Positions 1 to 9,236 of a DNA stretch of 64,000 bases are shown piece after piece (position 1 is the stretch's first letter; the number at the start of each line of letters is the position of its first letter). A program made the position numbers and the translations under genes. The notes beneath the pieces are model-generated. The model was not told the DNA's origin. It saw nothing but the letters and a program-made list of their open reading frames with translations, and searched no databases. Source of the stretch: Planctomycetia bacterium (GTDB lineage Bacteria; Planctomycetota; Phycisphaerae; UBA1845; UTPLA1); NCBI GenBank assembly GCA_015200345.1, contig CP054187.1, positions 2,030,470 through 2,094,469 of the forward strand. Reading direction: 5' to 3'.

Positions 1-1430
<1,430 letters not shown>

Positions 1431-1431
<1 letters not shown>

Positions 1432-1673
1432 TACTCGTTCCCGAGACTGACGCTCCGGGCCTCGCCCTTGCGGACGCTCAATCGATAACCACGCACATCC
1501 AGCTCGATGGGATCGCCCAGCGGCGCGACGCGCACCAGACGCACCGCCGTGCCGCGCGTCAGCCCCATCTCGAGCAACCGCATGCGAACTTCGGGTACGC
1601 CTTCCACGCGAGCAATATGACCGGACTCGCCGGGGAGCAGATCGGCCAGGCTTCGAAACGTTTGGGCTACCAT
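1431..1673 (-). CDS. feoA: FeoA SH3-like ferrous iron transport accessory protein
   Basis: An 80-residue cytoplasmic FeoA-domain protein that supports FeoB. It has the family pattern: [17 protein letters not shown], then [18 protein letters not shown], then [21 protein letters not shown] chose the ATG at 1673. The frame stays open to a TTG at 1718, but that would add 15 residues unusual for FeoA and lies very close to the predicted transcription start. A GAGG-like Shine-Dalgarno precedes the ATG. The stop overlaps the feoB start by one base. Confidence 0.93.
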
Positions 1674-1737
1674 GATGAACCGCGCCTCGTCGTGGTCAAC
1701 GAGTCGGGGCCTTCCCAAGCCCGCAGCTCGTTGTAAT

Positions 1738-1752
1738 TGAGACTCAATTTCA
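1738..1752. promoter_or_regulatory. Fur-box-like operator of feoAB
   Basis: TGAGACTCAATTTCA fits the Fur 7-1-7 pattern TGATAATNATTATCA at 11 of 14 defined positions. It sits in an A/T-rich patch and contains a perfect ATTGAG-A-CTCAAT inverted repeat (1736-1748). It lies just downstream of the -10 and over the predicted start site, where bound Fur-Fe(II) would block transcription. Position and gene content (feoAB) agree; Fur binding is inferred. Confidence 0.7.
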
Positions 1753-1756
1753 ATTA

Positions 1757-1785
1757 AATCTAGCGGGCTGGAAAGCCCATGTCAA
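1757..1785 (-). promoter_or_regulatory. feoA: Sigma70-type promoter of feoAB
   Basis: On the minus strand a perfect -35 TTGACA (1785-1780) is followed by a 17-bp spacer and a -10 TAGATT (1762-1757). The expected transcription start is near 1750, about 75 nt before the feoA ATG. Confidence 0.75.
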
Positions 1786-1957
1786 ACTAAAACGCACCCC
1801 TGCTAAGCTGAATTTCGAGCTGGTAGGCGGTTGTTGAATCCGCAACCTGGCCGGTTGCTCCTTTGCCAAAAAAAGGCATGCATCCGAAGGATTTCTGATC
1901 TTCTCTTATGTCATTGTTTGGTACAGGGTTATGCGCAGGTATTGGCAGGAATGGCCA

Positions 1958-2293
1958 TCAGGTGCTCGACGGAGTGGGCGACGGGCGGGAATTTCCGCTT
2001 CCATCATGATCCATGCCGAGTTTCATCTTCATGACGCGGCCGACCTTGAACTTTACGGTTCGCTTCTGTGGAACCTCGACGCGCTCGAGCGTCTTGGGAT
2101 TCTGGGCGGTGCGTGCCGCACGGACCTTGCTCTCAAACACGCCGAAGTCACGGAATTCCAAGCGGTTGCCGCGACCCAGCTCATCGATGATGTCATCCAG
2201 AAAGCCCTGAATAATGCGCTTCACCACGACACGCTTCTGGCCGGTCTTATCCGCAAGTCGGTCAATCAGGTCCTTCTTGGTGATCGTGTTCAT
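1958..2293 (-). CDS. HU/IHF-family DNA-binding protein
   Basis: A 111-residue nucleoid protein of the bacterial histone-like family, which binds and bends DNA as a dimer. It opens with MNTITKKDLIDRLADKTGQ and has the beta-arm region RLEFRDFGVFESKVRAAR followed by NPKTLERVEVPQKRTVKFKVGR, matching the HU/IHF fold. The last ~16 residues (DHDGSGNSRPSPTPSST) form a short polar tail beyond the usual ~90-95-residue domain. The ATG at 2293 is preceded by CAGGTG; an upstream in-frame extension lacks family similarity. HU versus IHF cannot be decided by eye. Confidence 0.92.
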   Translation of the reverse strand: MNTITKKDLIDRLADKTGQKRVVVKRIIQGFLDDIIDELGRGNRLEFRDFGVFESKVRAARTAQNPKTLERVEVPQKRTVKFKVGRVMKMKLGMDHDGSGNSRPSPTPSST

Positions 2294-2454
2294 GGCAAAG
2301 CACCTGCAAACGTGGCGACACGAGAGACCATCAAACTGCGTGCGTCTCGCCAGAGCGCAACGCACAATCTGCTGAAACATTCACAGTGCGCTCGGACCTA
2401 TGCGGACGTTTCGGAAAAACGAATCCTCGAGGCGGCCAAACGCTCATAACCTAT

Positions 2455-2482
2455 CCTATAGCAACTAGTTGATGACTTGCAA
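2455..2482 (-). promoter_or_regulatory. Putative promoter of the HU-like gene
   Basis: Minus-strand -35 TTGCAA (2482-2477), 16-bp spacer, -10 TATAGG (2460-2455). The leader would be about 150 nt. The -35 lies inside one of two CTTGCAAG palindromes. Confidence 0.35.
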
Positions 2483-2525
2483 GCATTCTGTGCCCTCCAG
2501 AGTTGGCTCACAACGCTTGCAAGTC
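2474..2525. repeat. Paired palindromes CTTGCAAG, 40 bp apart
   Basis: GACTTGCAAGC (2474-2484) and its exact reverse complement GCTTGCAAGTC (2515-2525) form an 11-bp inverted repeat. Each arm carries the perfect palindrome CTTGCAAG, and the two palindromes are 40 bp centre to centre, close to four helical turns. One covers the predicted -35 of the HU-like gene. An operator pair is inferred. Confidence 0.45.
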
Positions 2526-2626
2526 TTGCGATACCACAAAGATAGGTAAATTCAGGACATCCGCCCAGGATAGGGAATTCCCCCGACCCACATCCCTAAC
2601 ATACTGCAATATAACAACTTAAGTTG

Positions 2627-3130
2627 CTAACCAGCGTGCGAGGCGTTGAATCGGTTGGCACGTTGGATTTCCACCCCCATTTCCTTGTGAAAAACTGCTG
2701 TAGTTCCTACAGCCGGCGGACCCAGCCGGATGGCGAACCCGGCTTGATCGAAGCGCGCGGCAGCGCGGGAGTGACATAAATATGACACCCATCGCACCGG
2801 GCAACCGCGTCGACATTCGATGATCAGCCAGGTCAGCCTCATCAAAAGCGGCTCGCCGATCGCCCGTGCGCCGGAGAGATCGGCAAGGCTGGAGATTGCC
2901 GGGGCGTCGGGGTGCGAATGGTAGATGGTCGTGATGGGGTCCGCGGTGGATTGCGATTCAAACAGAACAAGGACATCGTCGGCGGAGAACTCGAAGCGGT
3001 CGGGCCGCGGGTCGATGTTTCGGCAGGGCCGCACACGCCCGGATTGGTGAATCATACCGCAGCATTCGCGCGGATATTCCGCGGCAGCGTGATCGCAAAG
3101 TTCGGCCAGGGTGGAAGCGGTGAGATTCAT
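2627..3130 (-). CDS. JAMM/MPN-fold metalloprotease-like protein
   Basis: A 167-residue protein with the complete JAMM zinc signature: Glu22 (in EYPRECCG), His71 and His73 in HSHPDAPAISSLAD, Ser81 and Asp84 (HxH-x7-SxxD). Bacterial JAB proteins of this size often remove C-terminal residues from ubiquitin-like or ThiS/MoaD-like sulfur carriers, or act as isopeptidases. No such carrier is in this window, so the substrate is unknown. The core fold should end near residue 120; the last ~45 residues match no pattern I recognise and could be an extension or the result of a late frameshift. The ATG at 3130 was chosen because the longer frame adds nothing family-like. It lies 61 bp downstream of the ABC permease gene on the same strand. 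Confidence 0.85.
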   Translation of the reverse strand: MNLTASTLAELCDHAAAEYPRECCGMIHQSGRVRPCRNIDPRPDRFEFSADDVLVLFESQSTADPITTIYHSHPDAPAISSLADLSGARAIGEPLLMRLTWLIIECRRGCPVRWVSYLCHSRAAARFDQAGFAIRLGPPAVGTTAVFHKEMGVEIQRANRFNASHAG

Positions 3131-3191
3131 CTTGGCACTCGGTGCCGAGCAAGCTCGGCGGCTGAATGAAACGCCATTGCACCCGTTGGGG

Positions 3192-5987
3192 TTAGAGGCT
3201 TGATAACACCGCCACAACGTTTGAACGGCTGGCGAGCCGCGCCGGCACCAGCGCCGCCAGCAGGCACAGCGTCGTCGACAGCGCCGCGCTGGCGGCGACC
3301 AGTGCCCACGGAATCTGAAATGGCGGCTGGAATCCCGAGAGCAGGTACGTCATGTGATTGCTCGTCCGACCCAGCAGCATTCCCAACGCCAGCCCCATCG
3401 CGCTGCCGAGCAGCCCGAGCACCATCGCCTCACCCATGACGATGCGCAACACCTGGCTGCGCGTCGTGCCCAGCGAGCGCAGCACGGCGATCTGCCTGGA
3501 ACGGCTGGAGACATTGGCTGCCATCAGATTGGCAAGCCCCAGCGCCGCCACGACCAGCCCGACGAACGGAATCGCCGAGAGCAGGAGCGTGACGCGGTCG
3601 ATGTTGCGGTCGATCTGCTGCTTCAGCTCGCGCGCGGTAACGAAGGCTTTTGACGGATAGCCAAGGCGCTCGAGCATTTGATTGACGATGCGCTCTTCGG
3701 GTCCGTCGCCGGGGATCGGCCCGGGACCGAGCGAGAAATTCGGCCGGGCGCCGGGCTTCACATCCGACTGGCGGACGACGGCGGGGGTGCCACCGGCGAC
3801 GCGCGAGGAATCGTTCGCGGCGAAATCGAAGTTGAAGAGCATCAGCTTGCCGTAGCGCCGGCCGAACTTCGCCTGGGCGTCGGCTTGTGTCAGAATCATT
3901 GCACCAACCGCGTAGAACTGGAAGTATTCGCTGGCGTTGAAGAAACTGATGGCGATGTCCAGCCCGGGCGAGGCGATGACGCCGGCGATCGTGAAGGTCG
4001 CCTTGATTTCATCCACCCAGATGGTGACGCGGTCGCCGAGGTGCTTTCGCCGCGCCTGGGCGAACTCGCGCGTGACGAGCGCGTGCCCGCCGGCTTTGAG
4101 CTTCTCCAGCGCGTCGGCTTCGCTCCCCTCCAGAAAGGTCAGCTTCACGATTCGAAACCCTTCTTCCGGCTCGATCGCGAGGCAGCGCTGGCTCGGGTCC
4201 ATCTGCTGCATGGCGCGGAAGAGGCTCAATCGGCTCGGCTTGGTGAACGTAAACGCAAAATCGTCGGCGACCGTGAACTTCGTGATGCCCGGCATCGTCG
4301 CCAGCGCCCGGACCTCGTCCAGCGGCAGCGAATCGTAGCTGTACAGCAGCGCGTCGGGGAACTCCTTGGGAAATTCCCAGCCCGCCTTCACACTCCGCGC
4401 CCAGACGACCAGCCCGACAATAAGCGAAAGACCGACCATCAGGCCGCAGCAGACGGCGGCCGAGCGTATCGGCGCTTTGTCGATTTCATCGCCGAGCAAC
4501 TGGGGGCGCAATCGCAGCGCGAGCGCGGCGACGTGAACAAAGAGCCGGCCGACCAGCGCGACGCAGATGGGCGCGATCAGGGCGAAGCCGGCGTAGAGCG
4601 CCAGCAGCGATGCGAGCGCCAAAGCATCGAACGCCCCTGCGGCATTGCCCGCGTCGGTTGGAATACGCGTCTTGATCAGCTCTTGTGCCGCGATCAACAC
4701 CGCGCCGAAGACGGCCAGAACCACGAGCAACCGAGGAGTCGTGTGCGTTGCCTGCGGGCGCGTGGCATCGACGGGCGAGACGAGAAACGCGCCGACTGCC
4801 GGCACCGCGCCGCCCAGGACGGTCGCGCCGAGTCCGCCCGCGACCGCCAGGGCCAGCCCCCAGCCACTTATAGCCATTTGTCCAAGATAATCGCTCGCGA
4901 CCTGCACCGTGATCCATTGGAGCGCCAAGCCGAGCGGAAGACCGACCAGCGTACCGATCAGGCCGATCGGCAGCGTCTGACAAAGCACAAGCATCGCCGC
5001 CTGCATGCGCGTCACCCCCACGCACCGGAGCAGACCCAGCTCGGTGATCTGCTCGGTGACCCCCATGCCCATCGAAGCAAGAATGATGAACAGTGCCGTG
5101 AGCAGCACGACGCAACCGAGCAGCATCATGATGAATTGAAGCAGACCGCGGGCCGCGCCGAGTCGCTGATGCTGTGCCTCGGTGGTTTTCACTTCCAGCG
5201 ATTCGACGGAGGCATTTGCGCCGGCGGCTGCTTTGAGTTTCTTGTCGCGCTCGGCGAGGCGCGATCGAATCACGTCAGCCGTCGCACGGATGTTCGCCAG
5301 CGAGTCGTCGTGGAGCATGATGTCCACGCCTTTGATTTTCCCCGGCAGCGTGCAAAGCGCCTGCACGTCTTTCAGGGCCGCCCACGTCATGACGGCCTGG
5401 TTCAGGCTCGCCCGACGGCGGTCGACGAGGCCGACGATTTTAAACGGCGTCGGCGGACCGGGCGGATCGTTGTCGCGCAGAAAGATCGCGTCGCCCAGGC
5501 CGAGCTTGAATTCGTCCGCGATAAGCTTCTCGACGAGGATCTCGCCGCGCGCGGCGGGGTCAAGAAACCGCCCGGCGGCGAGCTTGTACGTGCGGAACGT
5601 GAGTTCCTTCTCCGGTGCGACGCCGGTTACTTCGATGCGGATGAACTGGTCATCGCTCGGCGCGCGGCCGGTGGCACGATCGGGCGGCGCGGCGTAGACA
5701 TACTCGCGCGTGCGCACGGTCGTCGCCTTCACGCCGGGAACCTGCGCGGCGATCGACTCGACCTCCTCCCCGAAGAACGCCCACACGCCCTCGGTCGCCT
5801 CAATGATGACGTGGCTGCGGCCGATCCACTCCAGAACGACGTGCGTGACGCTGCGCTGCACCGATTCGTAGCAACAGGTGACCCACGCAACGACGCCGAC
5901 GCCCAGCGCCACGGCCAGCGTCGCCAGCGCTGCGCGTCCGGGCCTAGCCCGCCAGTTGCGTGTAGCGATCTGCAACCAATGCTGCAT
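3192..5987 (-). CDS. ABC exporter permease with two FtsX/MacB-type domains
   Basis: A 931-residue inner-membrane permease. An N-terminal helix (residues ~20-38) is followed by a MacB-like extracytoplasmic domain, a first FtsX unit near 280-395 (with EQITELGLLRCVGVTRMQ), further central helices, a second extracytoplasmic region, and a C-terminal FtsX unit near 800-915 (with RSRQIAVLRSLGTTRSQV). This layout fits exporters that move lipoproteins, lipids or peptides. The ATG at 5987 has a good Shine-Dalgarno (AAGGAG) and lies 44 bp inside the 3' end of the ATPase gene. Substrate unknown. Confidence 0.9.
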   Translation of the reverse strand: MQHWLQIATRNWRARPGRAALATLAVALGVGVVAWVTCCYESVQRSVTHVVLEWIGRSHVIIEATEGVWAFFGEEVESIAAQVPGVKATTVRTREYVYAAPPDRATGRAPSDDQFIRIEVTGVAPEKELTFRTYKLAAGRFLDPAARGEILVEKLIADEFKLGLGDAIFLRDNDPPGPPTPFKIVGLVDRRRASLNQAVMTWAALKDVQALCTLPGKIKGVDIMLHDDSLANIRATADVIRSRLAERDKKLKAAAGANASVESLEVKTTEAQHQRLGAARGLLQFIMMLLGCVVLLTALFIILASMGMGVTEQITELGLLRCVGVTRMQAAMLVLCQTLPIGLIGTLVGLPLGLALQWITVQVASDYLGQMAISGWGLALAVAGGLGATVLGGAVPAVGAFLVSPVDATRPQATHTTPRLLVVLAVFGAVLIAAQELIKTRIPTDAGNAAGAFDALALASLLALYAGFALIAPICVALVGRLFVHVAALALRLRPQLLGDEIDKAPIRSAAVCCGLMVGLSLIVGLVVWARSVKAGWEFPKEFPDALLYSYDSLPLDEVRALATMPGITKFTVADDFAFTFTKPSRLSLFRAMQQMDPSQRCLAIEPEEGFRIVKLTFLEGSEADALEKLKAGGHALVTREFAQARRKHLGDRVTIWVDEIKATFTIAGVIASPGLDIAISFFNASEYFQFYAVGAMILTQADAQAKFGRRYGKLMLFNFDFAANDSSRVAGGTPAVVRQSDVKPGARPNFSLGPGPIPGDGPEERIVNQMLERLGYPSKAFVTARELKQQIDRNIDRVTLLLSAIPFVGLVVAALGLANLMAANVSSRSRQIAVLRSLGTTRSQVLRIVMGEAMVLGLLGSAMGLALGMLLGRTSNHMTYLLSGFQPPFQIPWALVAASAALSTTLCLLAALVPARLASRSNVVAVLSSL

Positions 5988-6684
5988 CGCCGGCTCCTTG
6001 TGATTCGATGACGCCGGTGAATCGGCCTTCGCGCAGGACATGAACCCGGTCGGCGTACGCAGCGGCGGCCGGCTCGTGCGTAACCATGAGCACCGTGGTG
6101 GCGGTTTGCAAAGCCAGGTCGCGCAGCAGCCGCCAGATTTCCTCGGACGAGGTCGGATCGAGATTGCCCGTCGGCTCATCGGCGAGAATGACATCCGGCT
6201 CGTTCATGAGCGCGCGGGCAATGGCGACGCGCTGCTGCTCCCCGCCGGAAAGGATGGCCGGGCGATGGCGCAGGCGATGTTCGAGGCGCACGGTCTTGAG
6301 TAATTCGCGGGCACGAGATTCGGCGCGGGAGGCCGGCACGCCGTCGATGAGCAGCGGCAGCATGACGTTCTCAAGCGAGGTAAGCGTGGGCAGAAGGTTG
6401 AACGCTTGAAACACGATGCCCAGCCTCCGGCGGCGAAAGAGCGTTCGGGCCTCATCGGATAAGCGCGAAAGCTGTTGCTCGGCGACGATGATCTCGCCCT
6501 GATCCGGAAGATCGAGACCTCCAACCAGATGCAGAAGCGTCGTCTTGCCGGACCCGCTGGCGCCCATGATGGCAACGAATTCGCCACGATTGATCGACAG
6601 GCTGACGCCTTGCAAGGCGCGGATGGCTTCGTCGCCGAGGTGATAGGTCTTGTGAACGTCGGCGATGGCAATGACCTGGGCCAT
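5944..6684 (-). CDS. ABC transporter ATPase, LolD/MacB type
   Basis: A 246-residue ATPase that powers the overlapping permease. Walker A GASGSGKT is at residues 41-48, the Q-loop Gln near 93, the signature LSGGEQ at 145-150, Walker B VILADE at 165-170 and the D-loop GNLD just after. The H-loop histidine is in MVTHEPA. Family members usually have LSGGQ/E here, so catalytic competence is expected. Its last 14 codons overlap the permease start in another frame, which suggests tight translational coupling. It is the first gene of a likely ATPase-permease-JAMM transcription unit. Confidence 0.94.
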   Translation of the reverse strand: MAQVIAIADVHKTYHLGDEAIRALQGVSLSINRGEFVAIMGASGSGKTTLLHLVGGLDLPDQGEIIVAEQQLSRLSDEARTLFRRRRLGIVFQAFNLLPTLTSLENVMLPLLIDGVPASRAESRARELLKTVRLEHRLRHRPAILSGGEQQRVAIARALMNEPDVILADEPTGNLDPTSSEEIWRLLRDLALQTATTVLMVTHEPAAAAYADRVHVLREGRFTGVIESQGAGDAALVADRYTQLAG

Positions 6685-6693
6685 GGGGTCGCG

Positions 6694-6723
6694 TTGTCGG
6701 GGGCTTTTGTCGGCGGCTATGAT
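6694..6723 (+). promoter_or_regulatory. Putative promoter of the phosphoesterase-protease-kinase genes
   Basis: -35 TTGTCG (6694-6699), 18-bp spacer, -10 TATGAT (6718-6723), in the 75-bp gap between divergent genes. The leader would be about 30 nt. Confidence 0.45.
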
Positions 6724-6759
6724 GGGATTACCTGCCGATCAAACGGGCGTTTGGGAACC

Positions 6760-7698
6760 ATGCGCATCCTTTTCACGTCGGACCTGCACTACAACATCGC
6801 GCGAAGCCAGGAGCCGACGCGTGACGTGGCGCGCCGAATTTGTCAGGCCGGGGGCGACTGCCTCGTCTTCGTAGGAGACAGCGCCTCGTGCAACCTTGCG
6901 ATTCTAGACGAGGTATTCGGACTTTTCGAGGCGTTCCCGGGGCTGCGCCTCGCCGTCGCGGGCAATCACGAGCTGTGGGTGCCGCGCGGGCGCGTCGCAG
7001 CCGGCAAGGGTACCAGCGGTAACGGCAATGGACAGAACGGCGCGAGCGCTGTGCCTGGAGGCGACTCGCTGCACCGGTATGAGAATGAGATCGCCGAGGC
7101 CTGTGCACGGAGCGGCGTGCATTACCTCGATGCGGCGCCGTTTTATCTGGGCGACGTGGCGATCGTCGGGAACGTCGGCTGGTACGATTTTTCCTACCGG
7201 CCCAGCGCGATGCGCGTGCCGTTGCGCTTCTACCAGAACAAGGTCGCGCCGGGTGCGGCGGCGTATTTCGAGGAGCATCGGCATCTGCTCGAAGGGCGCG
7301 AGGACGTCGGCCCGATCGCACGCGAGATCACCTGCCGCTGGATGGATGGCGTGCACGTGAAGCTGCCGATGAGCGACGTGGCGTTCACGCAGCACCTGGC
7401 GGAGAAGTTGCGGCGACATCTGGAAGAGGCGTCGGCGCGAGCGAGCCGGATCATTGCGGCGGTGCATCATCTTCCGTTCGCCGAGCTTGTGCCGCACAGC
7501 CCGATCCCGAACTGGGAGTTCGCGACGGGGTTTCTGGGAAGCGAATTGTTCGGCGAACTGCTGCTGGAACATCCGAAGGTGTCGCACGCGTTTTGCGGCC
7601 ATTCGCACCGTTCGCGCCGGTGTCGCAAGCAGGGGCTGGAATGCGTGAGCATCGGTTCGACGTATCGTGAGAAACAGTACGAGGTGCTTGAGATATGA
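6760..7698 (+). CDS. Calcineurin-like metallophosphoesterase
   Basis: A 312-residue cytosolic metallophosphoesterase. It shows the dimetal signature in order: D8 and H10 (SDLH), GD at 39-40, GNHE at 68-71, a histidine in the AAVHHLPF segment, and GHSH near the C-terminus. A Gly/Asn-rich insert (GKGTSGNGNGQNG) follows the GNHE region. The ATG at 6760 directly precedes the first beta-strand (MRILFTSDLH); the longer open frame is not family-like. Its stop overlaps the next gene's start as ATGA. Substrate (nucleotide, phosphoprotein or phosphodiester) cannot be told. Confidence 0.9.
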   Translation: MRILFTSDLHYNIARSQEPTRDVARRICQAGGDCLVFVGDSASCNLAILDEVFGLFEAFPGLRLAVAGNHELWVPRGRVAAGKGTSGNGNGQNGASAVPGGDSLHRYENEIAEACARSGVHYLDAAPFYLGDVAIVGNVGWYDFSYRPSAMRVPLRFYQNKVAPGAAAYFEEHRHLLEGREDVGPIAREITCRWMDGVHVKLPMSDVAFTQHLAEKLRRHLEEASARASRIIAAVHHLPFAELVPHSPIPNWEFATGFLGSELFGELLLEHPKVSHAFCGHSHRSRRCRKQGLECVSIGSTYREKQYEVLEI

Positions 7699-9227
7699 AT
7701 GGCATAGCGCGAAATGCAAGTTGCATCGTGCACATGGCGAGCAGCGAATTGCAGCAAGCAGGCAGCAAAAGGAGCGCCTTCGATTTCAAAGCCGTTGCGC
7801 CCGCTCCGATCCATCGAGCGGCGCGAGCTTGGCTTGGCCGTTTGGCGGGCTGCGCGCTCGCGATGCTGACGGTTAGCGCGCCCGGGCAGATCGCTCCGGC
7901 CCGCGCGCAATCCGCCGATCGCACGCGAGATCGGAATCGCGCGGCCCGTGAGACGCCGGTGTCGCGCGTCTTCGCGCAGGCCAGCCCAGCGGTGGTGAAC
8001 CTCTCCACGACGCAGATCGTCACGGTGCGCGACCCGCTCGACGAGATCTTCAACATGCCGATGTTTGCGCCGCGCCGCTACCAGACGCACTCCGTCGGAT
8101 CGGGGTTCATCATTCATCCCGACGGGTTTCTCGTGACCAACGCGCACGTCGTCGCGCAGGCCGCCGAGTGCAAGGCGCTCTTTGCTGACGGTCGCGAGCT
8201 GCCCGTGGAAGAAGTCGCCATCGACCGCGCACACGATATCGCCGTGATGCGCGTGCGCGCCGAGCAGCCGCTGCCGGCGCTGCGACTGGGCCGCAGCGAC
8301 GATCTGATGCCTGGCGAGACAGTTGTCGCGATTGGAAATCCGATGGGCCTGGGCCACACGGTGACGACCGGCATCGTCAGCGCGCTGAACCGCGAGCTGA
8401 AGTTCGGCCGCGGCGTAACGTATGACGGCCTGATCCAGATCGACGCGCCGATCAACCCCGGCAACTCCGGCGGGCCGTTGCTGAACGTGCTGGGTGAAGT
8501 CGTCGGCGTGAACTCGGCCATCCGCGGCGACGCGCAGAACATCGGCTTTGCGATTCCCGCAGATCGCGTGCGCGCGCTGCTGCCGGAGCTGCTCGACGTT
8601 GAGCGCGTGCGCGGCGTGGCGCTCGGCGCGAAGTTCGAGGGACAAGTCGGCCTCACAACGCTCGCGGGATCGACGACCGACGCCGCGCACGGCGTGCGCG
8701 TGCGCGCCGTGGAGCCGGGTTCGCCGGCGGCGAAGGCCGGACTGGCGGCGGGCGACGTGATCACCGAGATCGACGGGACTGCGACTCACGACTACATCGA
8801 CGCATTCGGCGTGCTGCGCACCGCCCCGACCGGCCGCGCGCTGCCGTTGCGCGTGCTGCGCGACGGGAAGCCGCGGCTGATGAAGCTATCGCTTGAACCG
8901 CAAAGCGGCATTGAGACGCAAAAAGTACTCTGGGCGCGGTTCGGTCTGCGTCTGGCGGACCTGAAGGCCGACGAACTCAAGCGGCTGGGCATGAGCCGGC
9001 CGCTGGGACTATTGGTGAAGGACGTTCAGAACGGTTCGCCCGCGGCGCGCGTGGGGATCGCTCCGGGGCATGTCATTACCATGTTCGGCGGCTGGCCCGT
9101 TGAGTCGCTGGATAAGCTCGCGCCGCTGCTGGCGCAGGTCAATCGCGGCGACGGCATTCCGTTTCGTGTGTTGCAGATCACGGCCGAAGGCTGGTCGCGC
9201 GACGATGTTGTCGTCGTCGCAAGGTAG
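7695..9227 (+). CDS. HtrA/Deg-like serine protease with two PDZ domains
   Basis: A 510-residue exported or membrane-anchored quality-control protease. A hydrophobic signal or anchor is at about residues 44-70 (ending APARAQ). The trypsin-like domain has the triad His151 (TNAHVV), Asp181 (AHDIAV) and Ser258 (GNSGGP). PDZ1 covers about 315-390 and PDZ2 about 435-505. The long N-terminal stretch before the signal makes an internal start possible (ATG 7734). The first ATG overlaps the phosphoesterase stop (ATGA). Confidence 0.93.
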   Translation: MNGIARNASCIVHMASSELQQAGSKRSAFDFKAVAPAPIHRAARAWLGRLAGCALAMLTVSAPGQIAPARAQSADRTRDRNRAARETPVSRVFAQASPAVVNLSTTQIVTVRDPLDEIFNMPMFAPRRYQTHSVGSGFIIHPDGFLVTNAHVVAQAAECKALFADGRELPVEEVAIDRAHDIAVMRVRAEQPLPALRLGRSDDLMPGETVVAIGNPMGLGHTVTTGIVSALNRELKFGRGVTYDGLIQIDAPINPGNSGGPLLNVLGEVVGVNSAIRGDAQNIGFAIPADRVRALLPELLDVERVRGVALGAKFEGQVGLTTLAGSTTDAAHGVRVRAVEPGSPAAKAGLAAGDVITEIDGTATHDYIDAFGVLRTAPTGRALPLRVLRDGKPRLMKLSLEPQSGIETQKVLWARFGLRLADLKADELKRLGMSRPLGLLVKDVQNGSPAARVGIAPGHVITMFGGWPVESLDKLAPLLAQVNRGDGIPFRVLQITAEGWSRDDVVVVAR

Positions 9228-9236
9228 GCGCCGCCC

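Larger units (their letters stand above)
2294..2626. other. A/T-richer intergenic region upstream of the HU-like gene
   Basis: About 330 bp without a supported gene, clearly less GC-rich than its surroundings. It contains the putative HU promoter, the paired CTTGCAAG palindromes, and a perfect 12-bp palindrome CAACTTAAGTTG (2615-2626) immediately after the stop codon of the JAMM gene. I see no convincing RNA gene. Confidence 0.6.

Noticed and set aside
1861-1890. Intrinsic terminator after the HU-like gene
   Set aside because: A T7 run is present on the minus strand, but the only hairpins beside it have 4-bp stems.
3678-6011. 777-codon open frame on the plus strand
   Set aside because: Antisense to the ABC permease, whose FtsX domains and ribosome binding site are clear. 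Its translation is Arg/Asp/His-rich, as expected of GC-rich antisense frames.
7467-8789. 440-codon open frame on the minus strand
   Set aside because: Antisense to the HtrA-like protease and the phosphoesterase.
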